The notes: generated from the sequence alone by a model not told the origin. DNA of 28,858 nucleotides from an uncultured Oscillospiraceae bacterium (GCA_934589225.1 CAKTNS010000037.1:1-28858); one strand, 5' to 3'; positions 13,633 through 22,278 are shown, counted from the first letter of the stretch. Program-made: numbers and translations.

Positions 13633-15755
13633 GAATCGAAACCATGACGGCCACCTTCGGAAAGCTGGAAGGGGAGACGCTGACCTTGCGGCCCGGCCTC
13701 AATGTGATCACCGGGGAGAACGAGTGGGGAAAGAGCACCTGGTGCGCGTTTCTGCTGGCCATGCTCTACGGCATGGATACCAGAAGCAAATCCACCAAGA
13801 CCGCTCTGTCTTCCAAGGAGCACTATGCCCCCTGGTCCGGAAGCCCCATGGCGGGGCGGATGGAGGTGCAGTGGCAGGGCCGCCGCATCACCCTGGAGCG
13901 GACCACCAAAGGCCGGATTCCCCTGGGGGAATTCAGAGCCTATGAAACGGAAACCGGTCTGCCGGTTTCGGAGCTGACGGCGGAAAACTGCGGCCAAATG
14001 CTTCTGGGGGCGGAACGGGAGGTATTCTGCCGGGCGGGCTTTATCCGGCAGGAGGACTTGCCGGTGACCAAAAATGAAGCCCTCCGCGCCCGGCTCAACG
14101 CCCTGGTCACCACCGGAGACGACTCCGGGGAAGGGGCGAAGCTTTCCCAGAAGCTGAAAGAACTGAAAAACAAATGCCGCTACAATCAGACCGGTCTCCT
14201 GCCCCAGGCGGAAAAACGGCTGGCGGAGCTGGAAGAGGACCTGGAGCGGCAAAGAATCCTGGAAGATCAGATTCAGGGCCTGGAGGCCCAGCGGGTGGAA
14301 GCGGAGGCCTATCTGCGGGCCCTGCAAAACCACCAGGCGGCCTTAGACCAGGCAAAAGCCGACCAGGATGCCCGTCAGGTGGAAAACGCCCGGCGGGACG
14401 CGGAACGGCGGCAGCGGGAATACGAAAAAATGGAGGCCATCTGTCAGGAGCTGCCTACCCGGCAGGAGGCGGAAAATCGCCTGCGGGATTTGGAAGCCCA
14501 CGAAAAAGCCCGCCGGGAGGCGGCAGAGGAGCGGCGGGGGGAGAACCTGCCCCCGGAGCCGCCCAGGGAGCCGGAGATTTTCCTGGGTCTCACGGCCCGG
14601 GAGGCCATGGACCGGGCCCAGGCTGACGGGAAGGCCTATAGGGCCATTGTGGGCAAGGGCTTTTGGAGTCTCGTGATACTGGCGGGCCTTTCTATGGCGG
14701 CTGGCATCGGGGTGCTGCTGGCCTTTGGAAACCTGGTTCCTGCTCTGGTGGCCTTTGGCCTGGGGGCACTGCTGCTGGGGGCATCCCTTCTGGTGGGAGG
14801 AAAGGAAAAGGAACGGCAAAAGGCCCTGGCCATTCCCTATGGCGGCGGAACGCCGGACCAGTGGGAGGCCAAGGCCAGAGCCTATGGAGATGCCTTAGAG
14901 CGGTATTCCCGGGAACAGCGGGAATGGCTCCACCGGCAGACGGAGCTGGAGCAGCAGCTCCAGGGGCTGGAAGACCAGCGGGCATTCCTCTGCGAAGGAC
15001 ATACTCCGGAGGAAATGGAGGAACTGTGCCGTCAGGTCCTGCAAAGCTGGGACCGGCTGGCGGTCCTGGGGGACCAGAAAAATCTGGCCCAAAGCCACCT
15101 GAAGGAGCTCTCCGCCATGGCTTCTCCCATGACCCACAGGGAAATTGCCGACGGCCTGACCCTGTCTCGGGAGGAGACGGAACAAGCCCTGAAGAGCGTT
15201 CACGGTAGCCTCCTGACATTGAATCAGGCCCTGGGCGGAAAAAAGGAACGGCTGGATGCCCTGGGCAGCCGGGAGACCCTGGAGGGGGCCTGGCAGGAAG
15301 CAAACCGCCGGGTGCAGACCCTGCGGCAGTATGAGGCGGCCCTGACCCTGGCCCAGGAGACCCTGACCCAGGCGGCCCAGAGCTTGCAGCGGCGGTTTGC
15401 ACCGAAAATCTCCGCCCTGGCCCAGACCTATATGGGAAGACTGACCGAGGGCCGCTATGACCGGGTGACCTTGACGGAGGACCTGGCTTTGGAAGCCGGG
15501 GCAGCCGGGGAGACAGGCCTGCGGGACATCCTCTGGCGCAGCAACGGCACGGTGGACCAGCTCTATCTCTCCCTCCGGCTGGCGGTGGCCCAAACCCTGA
15601 CCCAGGAAGCGCCCCTCATTTTAGACGATGCCCTGGTCCGCTTTGACGACCGGCGGCTCAAGCGGGCCCTGGAGGTTTTGGAGGAGCTGGGAGAAGAAAA
15701 GCAGATATTGCTCTTTACCTGCCAAACAAGAGAGCGGAAAGCCCTTTCGCTCTGA
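13629..15755 (+). CDS. SbcC/Rad50-like ATPase with central membrane helices (YhaN-type)
   Basis: A 708-residue ATPase. Walker A is GENEWGKST (29-37). Long charged coiled-coil arms (about 175-330 and 410-560) flank two hydrophobic helices (about 345-390, WSLVILAGLSMAAGIGVLL and LVPALVAFGLGALLLGASLL). A signature-like LYLSLRLAVAQ and Walker B LILDDAL (about 662-668) are at the C-terminus. Head domains at both ends with coiled coils between them are the SMC/Rad50 plan; membrane helices in place of a zinc hook are typical of YhaN. The protein is shorter than Bacillus YhaN. The GTG start overlaps the preceding stop by 4 nt. Role: partner of the upstream nuclease, probably membrane-tethered DNA processing. 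Confidence 0.87.
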   Translation: MRIETMTATFGKLEGETLTLRPGLNVITGENEWGKSTWCAFLLAMLYGMDTRSKSTKTALSSKEHYAPWSGSPMAGRMEVQWQGRRITLERTTKGRIPLGEFRAYETETGLPVSELTAENCGQMLLGAEREVFCRAGFIRQEDLPVTKNEALRARLNALVTTGDDSGEGAKLSQKLKELKNKCRYNQTGLLPQAEKRLAELEEDLERQRILEDQIQGLEAQRVEAEAYLRALQNHQAALDQAKADQDARQVENARRDAERRQREYEKMEAICQELPTRQEAENRLRDLEAHEKARREAAEERRGENLPPEPPREPEIFLGLTAREAMDRAQADGKAYRAIVGKGFWSLVILAGLSMAAGIGVLLAFGNLVPALVAFGLGALLLGASLLVGGKEKERQKALAIPYGGGTPDQWEAKARAYGDALERYSREQREWLHRQTELEQQLQGLEDQRAFLCEGHTPEEMEELCRQVLQSWDRLAVLGDQKNLAQSHLKELSAMASPMTHREIADGLTLSREETEQALKSVHGSLLTLNQALGGKKERLDALGSRETLEGAWQEANRRVQTLRQYEAALTLAQETLTQAAQSLQRRFAPKISALAQTYMGRLTEGRYDRVTLTEDLALEAGAAGETGLRDILWRSNGTVDQLYLSLRLAVAQTLTQEAPLILDDALVRFDDRRLKRALEVLEELGEEKQILLFTCQTRERKALSL

Positions 15756-15757
15756 AT

Positions 15758-15796
15758 AAAAAAGGCGGAGCCCTTTGCAGGAACTCAGCCTTTTTT
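15758..15796. terminator. Bidirectional terminator between the SbcC-like gene and the VanZ gene
   Basis: AAAAAAGGC (15758-15766) and GCCTTTTTT (15788-15796) pair with A and T runs on the outside, so it works in both directions. The VanZ stop codon (15787-15785) lies inside the loop/stem border. Confidence 0.8.
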
Positions 15797-16243
15797 GAAC
15801 CAATGATAAAGCCGGTAAAGCCCATAGCCTATGGAGGCTCCCAGCAGATTCAGAAGCAAATCGTCCACATCGCAGATGCCCACGGTGAACACTACTTGCA
15901 ATACCTCCACGCAGCTGACGCTGACCAGCACCGACAAAACCGTCATGGGAAAACTCCGGAGCGCCGGAAACAGAGCGGGCAAAAACCAGCCCAGGGGGAT
16001 GAACAGCGCCACATTTCCCAGAAGATTGTGCAGGGCAATGCGGACCAGGTAGGGCCGCACCGGGGGAATCAGCAGCCGGGCAAACCGCCGAATGGTCCGC
16101 AAGGGCACCAGATTCAGGTGGGTCTGCAAATACGCGGGAAAGGAAAGCCCCCGGGGATTGGGGGCCCTGCCAAAGAGCAGACAGAGTAGGATAACGACGT
16201 AAATTGCAAAAAGGACTGCTTTTTTCCGGCGGCCCTGTTCCAA
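15785..16243 (-). CDS. VanZ-family membrane protein
   Basis: A 152-residue protein with four hydrophobic helices (about 10-25, 70-90, 95-113 and 120-145). The VanZ pattern is visible: NLVPLRTI after the first helix, HNLLGNVALFIPLGWFLP, then SCVEVLQ with FTVGICDVDDLLLNLLGASIGY. VanZ proteins are associated with low-level teicoplanin resistance in enterococci; stand-alone homologues are common in Clostridia and have no proven role. The start is TTG at 16243 with AAGGGAGGGG just upstream; no ATG fits. It has its own promoter and is divergent from def. Confidence 0.88.
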   Translation of the reverse strand: MEQGRRKKAVLFAIYVVILLCLLFGRAPNPRGLSFPAYLQTHLNLVPLRTIRRFARLLIPPVRPYLVRIALHNLLGNVALFIPLGWFLPALFPALRSFPMTVLSVLVSVSCVEVLQVVFTVGICDVDDLLLNLLGASIGYGLYRLYHWFKKG

Positions 16244-16275
16244 GGGGACCCCTCCCTTCCCGAAAAATCCAAATC

Positions 16276-16304
16276 ATTATAGCAGATGTGCCCCGGAAAG
16301 ACAA
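16276..16304 (-). promoter_or_regulatory. Promoter of the VanZ gene
   Basis: On the minus strand TTGTCT (16304-16299), 17 nt, TATAAT (16281-16276), about 33 nt before the TTG start. Confidence 0.8.
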
Positions 16305-16331
16305 GCCGGTTTTTTGAACAGAAAACCGGCT
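16304..16331. promoter_or_regulatory. 10-bp inverted repeat between divergent VanZ and def
   Basis: AGCCGGTTTT (16304-16313) and AAAACCGGCT (16322-16331) form a perfect dyad around TTGAACAG, touching the VanZ -35 box. There is no T tail in either direction after the second arm, so an operator is more likely than a terminator. No clear promoter for def was found in the remaining 28 nt; transcription may begin within the dyad. Confidence 0.45.
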
Positions 16332-16359
16332 GCTTTCCCGGGAAAAAGGAGAAAAAACC

Positions 16360-16770
16360 ATGATCCAGCCAATTTGCAAAGACAGATTTTTCCTAAGCCG
16401 CCCCTCCAGACCGGCAACGCCCCAGGATGAGCCCATCGCCCGGGACCTGGTGGACACCCTGCTTTCCCATCGGGCAGACTGCGTGGGCATGGCGGCCAAC
16501 ATGATCGGCCAGGCCGTGCGGATCATCGTGCTGGAGGAGGCGGGGAAGCCCCTGGTCCTGCGAAACCCGGAAATTCTGAAAGCCCAGGACCCCTATGAAG
16601 CCGAAGAGGGCTGCCTGAGCCTGGAGGGCACCCGGAAAACCCAACGCTATCGGTCCATCAAGGTCCGCTACCAGAATGAAGACTACCAGTGGCGCATCAA
16701 AACCTTCCGGGATTTCCCCGCCCAGATCATCCAGCACGAGTGCGACCATCTGGAAGGAACGCTGATATAA
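16360..16770 (+). CDS. def: Peptide deformylase
   Basis: A 136-residue metalloenzyme that removes the N-formyl group from new proteins. Motif 2 EEGCLS (C85) and motif 3 QHECDH (H126, E127, H130) supply the metal ligands and the general base. Motif 1, usually GxGLAAxQxG, reads VGMAANMIG (42-50): the conserved glutamine, which stabilises the tetrahedral intermediate, is replaced by N47 or M48 depending on alignment. The protein is also shorter than standard deformylases (about 150-190 residues) and ends soon after motif 3 (LEGTLI). It may be a short variant or a second, specialised deformylase. AAGGAG lies 8-9 nt before the ATG. Confidence 0.88.
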   Translation: MIQPICKDRFFLSRPSRPATPQDEPIARDLVDTLLSHRADCVGMAANMIGQAVRIIVLEEAGKPLVLRNPEILKAQDPYEAEEGCLSLEGTRKTQRYRSIKVRYQNEDYQWRIKTFRDFPAQIIQHECDHLEGTLI

Positions 16771-16947
16771 AAAGCACTTGCGGCGGAATGCTCTGCCAAA
16801 GTATCGAGCCCCATTAGAATATGGGAATAGGATCGTTTTGTTTGGAACGGTCAATTTGTATGGGGAATCTCAATTCAGAAAAGTGACTGAAAGAAGAATA
16901 TGGCGAAACCACCAAAAAGAGGGAGAATCTTTTGGAAAAGCTGTCAA

Positions 16948-16976
16948 TTGAAATAACCAGTATTTGTGAGTATTAT
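16948..16976 (+). promoter_or_regulatory. Promoter of the sugar-transport operon
   Basis: TTGAAA (16948-16953), 17 nt, TATTAT (16971-16976). The surrounding 16771-17038 is AT-rich and otherwise shows no gene, terminator or known riboswitch. Confidence 0.7.
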
Positions 16977-16984
16977 TGTTATAA

Positions 16985-17010
16985 CATCATAACGACGTAA
17001 CATTATGATG
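16985..17010 (+). promoter_or_regulatory. Inverted repeat operator of the sugar operon
   Basis: CATCATAA (16985-16992) and TTATGATG (17003-17010) form a perfect 8+8 bp dyad with a 10-nt spacer, starting at about +2 of the predicted transcript. This is a repressor position; the GntR/UTRA protein encoded at the end of the island is the natural candidate. Confidence 0.55.
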
Positions 17011-17038
17011 ATTAAATCAATGAAAGAGGATGACTGTA

Positions 17039-18409
17039 ATGAAAAAGATTCTGTGTGTTGCCATGGTGCTTTTGATGCTGGGATCTCTTGCTGCATGCGG
17101 TGCGAAAAATCCTGATACTGATGCAGAGAGCCAGAAAGAACAGAATAGCCAGACAGATGCCGGTGAAAAAGTCACGCTTGAGCTTTGGTGGTGGGGCGAA
17201 GAGGATGTGCCCGGTTCCAGAGCGTGGTTGGAGGAAACAGCGGCCAAATATGAAGAGGAAACTGGAATCCACATTAATCTGACACAGCAGACCTCTGATA
17301 ATCTAATGACTGCCTGGGAGGCCTCTGTACAGGCAGGGGAGGGGGCGGACATTCAGTTTTTCTGGACCGGCATTTACACCCTTATGTACGTTTGGGGAGA
17401 AGAAAGCTCTTTGACAGATCTTTCTGAGTATATTTCCGAAGAGGAAATGTCGCATTGGATGGGAACGGATGGTGTGTCTATGGGCAGCACCACCTGGGCG
17501 CAGCCGTGGTATTTACAATCCATCGTTCTGCTTTATAACAAGGAATTGTTCCGAAGCGCAGGCCTTGATCCGGAGAAAACCCCTGAGAATTACGAAGAAT
17601 TCCTTACAACTTGCGAAAAACTGAAGCAAAGCAATGTAGTCCCGTTTGAAATTGGCGGCATGAAGGATGGCTTTGGAACCCCGTGGATTTATTCTACGAT
17701 AGGCGTTGCGGGACATGATGATGTGTCGGAATACGTTGAAGCCGCTCTGGAACCGGGAGCCTATGAGACAGAGGCGCACGCACTCTGGCTGGAGGTTTTG
17801 GCTAATCTGTACGAGAAGGGATATATTAACCCATTGACGATGTCCAATGAGTTCCAGTCTGGACGTGAAAGCTTTCTGCGCGGCGAATCTGCCATGGGCT
17901 TTGCTACGTATGGTCAGGCCATTCAGTGGATTGAAGAAATGGGTGGAGATGATGTGGCCGCTATTATGAAGGTTCCCGCTTTTGGAGAAGGAAAGATGGC
18001 CGGCGGACAAAATGTTCAGAGCCAGGCATTTGGAATTCCCGCATTCTCCAAGCATAAACAAGAGGCTGCTGACTTTATGGTATATATGCACCAGCCGGAG
18101 CAGCTCAATAGATTCTATGAACTTACAAAGAATTTCCCTGCGGATGATCGTTTCAATGCGGATGTGCTGAGCACACCCAGTGAGAAGTTTGAGTGGAACT
18201 ATTTGGTGGAAGACCCGTGCATCTACCCTTCGCTGTATATGCCTTCCTCTATTCACAGCCTTGGCAATTACGCAGCCTGCCAAATGGTGCTTTCTGGAGA
18301 AGATGCCGCTGATGCTGCCGCATATGTAGAGAGCATGGCAGAGCAGTGGAGAAGCATGAATCCGGAAGAGGTGAAGAATTTCACCGCATGGGCCGAAACA
18401 TTTCAGTAA
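17039..18409 (+). CDS. Sugar ABC transporter substrate-binding lipoprotein
   Basis: A 456-residue family-1 extracellular solute-binding protein. The signal peptide MKKILCVAMVLLMLGSLAAC ends in a lipobox with the lipidated Cys at residue 20, followed by a charged linker. Mature-domain features of sugar binders include WWWGEED, EETGIHI and NKELFRSAGLDPEKTPENYEEF. It captures a carbohydrate outside the cell for the two permeases encoded next. The ATG at 17039 is preferred over ATG 17030 because AGAGGA lies 9-10 nt before the former and abuts the latter. Codon use is visibly more AT-rich than in the genes before and after the island. Confidence 0.94.
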   Translation: MKKILCVAMVLLMLGSLAACGAKNPDTDAESQKEQNSQTDAGEKVTLELWWWGEEDVPGSRAWLEETAAKYEEETGIHINLTQQTSDNLMTAWEASVQAGEGADIQFFWTGIYTLMYVWGEESSLTDLSEYISEEEMSHWMGTDGVSMGSTTWAQPWYLQSIVLLYNKELFRSAGLDPEKTPENYEEFLTTCEKLKQSNVVPFEIGGMKDGFGTPWIYSTIGVAGHDDVSEYVEAALEPGAYETEAHALWLEVLANLYEKGYINPLTMSNEFQSGRESFLRGESAMGFATYGQAIQWIEEMGGDDVAAIMKVPAFGEGKMAGGQNVQSQAFGIPAFSKHKQEAADFMVYMHQPEQLNRFYELTKNFPADDRFNADVLSTPSEKFEWNYLVEDPCIYPSLYMPSSIHSLGNYAACQMVLSGEDAADAAAYVESMAEQWRSMNPEEVKNFTAWAETFQ

Positions 18410-18466
18410 CGGAACCGACAAGGCGGGGCATAACACTATGCCCCGCACGCACGAAGGGAGGTAAAT

Positions 18467-19348
18467 ATGCTTCGATTGTCTCGTTCGCAGAGGGAGGTAC
18501 CATACCTGTTTCTGCTGCCCGCATTTATTATGATCGGACTGGTTTTCTTGTTCCCGATCATCAGTGTGATTGCGGATAGCATGTATTCTATTAACGGAAA
18601 CACCAGGACTTTCGTTGGCTTTCAGAATTACGCAACGCTTATGAAAAATCCCATATTCTGGACAGCGCTGACGAACAACTTTAAATTCCTTTTGTGTGTA
18701 CCGCTGCTGGTTGCCGGCGGAGTGATCATGGCGCTGATACTCTATACGCAGTTTCCTGGGTGGAAAGTTTACCGCACCATCATGCTATTTCCCTATATTT
18801 TTTCAATTGCGGTCACAGGCATTATTTTTGACGTCATTCTACGGGAAAATGGGTTGCTGAATTCAATCCTGAGCAGCATAGGACTTGGAAATCTTGTACA
18901 TAATTGGCTCGGCGAACGACAGACAGCCCTATATGCAATCATGTTTGTGATCATATGGAAAGAGTTTGGATATGGTGTCATGCTGATCCTGGCAAGGCTC
19001 CTTTCAGTGGATGAATCTCTCATTGAAGCAGCAAGACTGGACGGTGCAAGCTATTTTACAATAGCAAGGAAGATATTGATTCCGGACGCAAGAGCTGTTA
19101 TTTCTTTTTTCTTTGTACTGTCAATGATCAATATGCTTTCTTGGCTGTTTAACTATGTGTATGTCCTTACAAAGGGCGGTCCAATCAATAGTACATACGT
19201 TCTGGATTTCTACATCTATCAGCTAGGCGCAAAATTCATGAACTACGGAGCGGCATCTGCTTTGGCTGTTATGCTGCTGGTGATCACAATGCTGTTTGTG
19301 ACCATTCAGGCTGTTGGGCGCAGAATGCTTTCCAGCGAAGATGCGTAG
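18467..19348 (+). CDS. Sugar ABC transporter permease (MalF type)
   Basis: A 293-residue membrane protein with six predicted helices. The EAA loop that docks on the ATPase reads EAARLDGASYFTIARKILIP (about 187-206). The N-terminal helix LFLLPAFIMIGLVFLFPIIS is typical of MalF/UgpA-like permeases. GGGAGG precedes the ATG. It follows the binding protein by 57 nt and precedes the MalG-type partner by 12 nt. Confidence 0.95.
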   Translation: MLRLSRSQREVPYLFLLPAFIMIGLVFLFPIISVIADSMYSINGNTRTFVGFQNYATLMKNPIFWTALTNNFKFLLCVPLLVAGGVIMALILYTQFPGWKVYRTIMLFPYIFSIAVTGIIFDVILRENGLLNSILSSIGLGNLVHNWLGERQTALYAIMFVIIWKEFGYGVMLILARLLSVDESLIEAARLDGASYFTIARKILIPDARAVISFFFVLSMINMLSWLFNYVYVLTKGGPINSTYVLDFYIYQLGAKFMNYGAASALAVMLLVITMLFVTIQAVGRRMLSSEDA

Positions 19349-19360
19349 GGAGGGTTCGGT

Positions 19361-20206
19361 ATGCGGGTCAATTCAAAAAGAAAGAAGTTCAAAAAACTAC
19401 CTCAATACATACTGTCTGTGGCTGTGGGATTATTTGTCTTTGTAGATATAATTCCTATCATTTTCACGGTGATCACGTCCTTCAAAACAAAGGGCGAGTA
19501 TGTTTACAATGCCATGCGTCTTCCTGATGTGTGGACGTTTCAAAACTATGTAAAACTCTTTGAGAATTACGATGTAGGAAGACTATTCCTCAACAGCCTG
19601 TTGGTTACGGCAATACCCTTGTTTTGCTGCATTCTGTTTGGTGCTATGGCGGCTTTTTCCATTGGAAAATTCCAATTCAAAGGACGCACATTGGCAAAAA
19701 ATGCGATTTTTCCATTGATGTCTATTCCGGCGGTCGTGTTGCTGTTTCCGCTGTACCGTCTCTTTGCGAAAATCGGTCTGACCAACCATCACGCATCGCT
19801 GATGATCATTTATATCGGATACATTCTGCCGTTTATTCTGAATATGCTCAGCAGCTTTATGGACTCTGTGCATAACAGTTTTATTGAAGCGGCAATGATC
19901 GATGGGTGCGGCTATTTCCAGGCGTTTACACGGGTGGTATTACCATTGCTGGCTCCGGCACTGTCTGCGACGACAATTGTCGGCGCAATGTGGCTTTGGA
20001 ATGAAATGCTCCTGGCAACCGTTTTTGTGCAGAAGGAAAGTCTGCGTACTTTGACTGTTGGTCTGACGAACATGCAGGGCTTGTTTACTTTGGACGTTCC
20101 GCTTCTGATGGCTGGAGCAACGATCACGACTGCGCCTGTTATTCTTATTTTCGTTATTGGACAGAAGTGGCTCATTAAGGGACTCACTGCGGGAGGGGTA
20201 AAGTAA
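19361..20206 (+). CDS. Sugar ABC transporter permease (MalG type)
   Basis: A 281-residue permease with six helices. The EAA loop is EAAMIDGCGYFQAFTRVVLP (about 179-198), and DIIPIIFTVITSFKTKGEY at the N-terminus is standard for the MalG/UgpE side. GGAGGG precedes the ATG. No ATP-binding subunit gene follows; such transporters in Firmicutes often borrow a shared MsmX/UgpC-type ATPase encoded elsewhere. Confidence 0.95.
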   Translation: MRVNSKRKKFKKLPQYILSVAVGLFVFVDIIPIIFTVITSFKTKGEYVYNAMRLPDVWTFQNYVKLFENYDVGRLFLNSLLVTAIPLFCCILFGAMAAFSIGKFQFKGRTLAKNAIFPLMSIPAVVLLFPLYRLFAKIGLTNHHASLMIIYIGYILPFILNMLSSFMDSVHNSFIEAAMIDGCGYFQAFTRVVLPLLAPALSATTIVGAMWLWNEMLLATVFVQKESLRTLTVGLTNMQGLFTLDVPLLMAGATITTAPVILIFVIGQKWLIKGLTAGGVK

Positions 20207-21256
20207 ATGTACGGATATCTTCAAAATGTTCTGGAAGAACCTATGGAGTTGAATCGAACGCTGGAGGATCTTCTTACTCAAAAAAAAGAGGTGCTGGAGA
20301 GAATCGGAAATGCGCTTAGAGGGGCAAAGCATATTGTTTTGACATCCATGGGCAGCGCACAAAACTCTTTGATGCCAATGTATTATTCGCTGCTTCGCGG
20401 TGGTGCATATGTTTCTTTGGTTGAAGCGTCGGATGTGCTTCGAGATCAACTTTTTTTTGACGATGCGGACACTGTGTTTTTGATCATGTCCCGCTCCGGA
20501 GAAAGCCATGAAATAAAGGAACTGGTGGGCGAACTGCGGGAGCATGGCAGAGTCTGTATCGGAATAACGATGACAGAAGGCAGCGCACTGGACAGAGGCT
20601 GTTCTTTGGGCTTGATGGATGTATGTTCTTTTGATGAGAAAATCTGCCTGAAGGCTTATTCCTCCATGGCCCTATGCGGACTGATTTGCGTTTCCTTTAT
20701 GCGTAATGAAAGCATCGACTGGGAGGCATACAGTCACATGTTTCGCTGGATGGAGGAGAATAAGAATACCATCCTGAAGGGAATGGAAGAAATATCCTTT
20801 TTTAAAAACGCGCACAGCTATGTATTCCTTTCAAGAGGATATGGGGTTGGATGCTGCAAGGCTGCAGGGCTCTGGATGGAAGAAATTGCTTTTGTTACCT
20901 GTGATGCATCTGGAATTGACGCTTTTTACCATGGACCTGTGCGGTCCGTGTTCAGCAGTGCGCTGGCGGATAATATGATTGTACCTGTATATCTGGATGT
21001 TCTGGGGGATGCCCGCTCGGATCGGATTTGGATGGAAACCGCCTCTGCTGCAAAGGCTTCCGTCTATATAGGAGAAAACTGCGATGCTCCGGGCGACTAC
21101 CACTTTCTGTATCCGCACTTTGATGTACTGGAAGAGGCCATGTCGCTGCTGCTTTGCTTGTATACACAGCTTTTCGCGTACCAATGCTGCATCGAAAAAG
21201 GCTATACACCGGGAATTTCCCTTGGAATTCCTGAAGATCGTTGGGTGGTGAGCTGA
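20207..21256 (+). CDS. SIS-domain sugar-phosphate isomerase/deglycase-like protein
   Basis: A 349-residue protein with two SIS folds, the phosphosugar-binding module of GlmS, AgaS and FrlB. SIS 1 (about 35-150) has IVLTSMGSAQNSLMPMYYSL and the phosphate-binding loop LIMSRSGESHEIKELV. SIS 2 (about 195-330) has FLSRGYGVGCCKAAGLWMEE and ASGIDAFYHGPVRSV; the HGP signature occurs in both GlmS and fructosamine-6-phosphate deglycases. No glutaminase domain is present, so it is not a full GlmS. The ATG follows the permease stop directly, with GGGAGGGG inside the permease end. Expected reaction: isomerisation, deamination or deglycation of the phosphorylated imported sugar. The exact substrate is unresolved. 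Confidence 0.85.
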   Translation: MYGYLQNVLEEPMELNRTLEDLLTQKKEVLERIGNALRGAKHIVLTSMGSAQNSLMPMYYSLLRGGAYVSLVEASDVLRDQLFFDDADTVFLIMSRSGESHEIKELVGELREHGRVCIGITMTEGSALDRGCSLGLMDVCSFDEKICLKAYSSMALCGLICVSFMRNESIDWEAYSHMFRWMEENKNTILKGMEEISFFKNAHSYVFLSRGYGVGCCKAAGLWMEEIAFVTCDASGIDAFYHGPVRSVFSSALADNMIVPVYLDVLGDARSDRIWMETASAAKASVYIGENCDAPGDYHFLYPHFDVLEEAMSLLLCLYTQLFAYQCCIEKGYTPGISLGIPEDRWVVS

Positions 21257-22156
21257 ATGGCGAAATATGCGTATGGAATCGATATTGGAGGAACACGGGT
21301 AAAGGCCGGTCTGGTAGATATTCAGAGCGGAAAAATTCTTGCATCCAGGATTTTCAACTCAAAAAAGGAAGAACAGCCTTTTTTGGATAGCCTGAAGGAT
21401 GCCGTGCAATCTATGCAAGCGGAGATAGGAATTCAGGAGGTCTGCGGAGCGGGTGTTTCCGTGACGGGGTTTGTACACAGAGCGGGAATTATGGGGAAAT
21501 CAAAGGAGGCGTTTCTACCGTTCCTGTCCGGTTACCCCATTGCGCAAAGACTTGAAACGACGCTTGATATGCCGGTCAAGGTTGACAGCGATGGCAGAAT
21601 CGTCTGCTATGGAGAATGCTTGTACGGTGCCGGGAAGGGCTATGAACGTGTTTTGCTGATTACTTTGGGAACGGGTATCGGATTCTCTATTTTGGAGAAT
21701 GCAGTAATTCCTTCGGAACCTGCGGTGCTGCATATGGGAGGGCATGTCAAGGTCAAAAATAGCAATCGAAAATGTTATTGCGGCCTGACCGGCTGCTTTG
21801 AGCAGCAATGCTCAGGGCCTGCTCTGATGGCCGAATATCGCAGCGCATCCGGAAGTGACGCATCTGGAAAAGAGATTTTCTCCCGGGCTATTGCTGGGGA
21901 AAAAGCGGCAACAGATGTGGTGGAGTCGTATTTGGAATCTCTTTGCTGTGGCTTGAATCAGTTTATATTTGCCCATGCTCCCGATGTGATCGTCATTGGA
22001 GGCGGCGTTGCGAATGGACTGGAGAACTACATAGAGCGTATTCGTGAGCAAGTCACAGCAAAATGCTATGATACTTACCATTGCGATATCAAGCTGGCTC
22101 AACTTGGGGATATGGCAGGCGTGATTGGTGCAGCAGCGCTTGTGCAGCAGCCTTGA
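21257..22156 (+). CDS. ROK-family sugar kinase
   Basis: A 299-residue ROK protein without a DNA-binding domain, hence a kinase candidate. The ATP motif is YGIDIGGTRVKAG (6-18), the second phosphate loop is LITLGTGIGFS, and the zinc site has HMGGH plus C173-x-C175-x4-C180 (CYCGLTGCFEQ). The catalytic aspartate aligns with D112 in VDSDGRIVCYGE; the usual ENDAN context is altered (N to S and N to R at the two asparagines), which may reflect another substrate. The start directly follows the SIS stop (TGAATG). It would phosphorylate the sugar delivered by the transporter before the SIS enzyme acts. Confidence 0.9.
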   Translation: MAKYAYGIDIGGTRVKAGLVDIQSGKILASRIFNSKKEEQPFLDSLKDAVQSMQAEIGIQEVCGAGVSVTGFVHRAGIMGKSKEAFLPFLSGYPIAQRLETTLDMPVKVDSDGRIVCYGECLYGAGKGYERVLLITLGTGIGFSILENAVIPSEPAVLHMGGHVKVKNSNRKCYCGLTGCFEQQCSGPALMAEYRSASGSDASGKEIFSRAIAGEKAATDVVESYLESLCCGLNQFIFAHAPDVIVIGGGVANGLENYIERIREQVTAKCYDTYHCDIKLAQLGDMAGVIGAAALVQQP

Positions 22157-22249
22157 GGGAACCGTTCGGAAGTTTAAGAGATGAAAAAGCCACAGAACAA
22201 GGACTTCCCTGATGAATCGGAATGAAGTGCGAAAAAGCAATTTAGCCCA

Positions 22250-22278
22250 TTGAATAATCCATCAAAAAATGTTAAAAT
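22250..22278 (+). promoter_or_regulatory. Promoter of the gntR gene
   Basis: TTGAAT (22250-22255), 17 nt, TAAAAT (22273-22278). A dyad AAAATG (22266-22271) / CATTTT (22279-22284) brackets the -10 box and could be an autoregulatory site; it differs from the dyad at 16985. The gap 22157-22249 shows no terminator. Confidence 0.55.

Noticed and set aside
20207..21256. Full-length GlmS (glucosamine-6-phosphate synthase)
   Set aside because: There is no N-terminal glutaminase domain with its catalytic Cys; only the two SIS folds are present.
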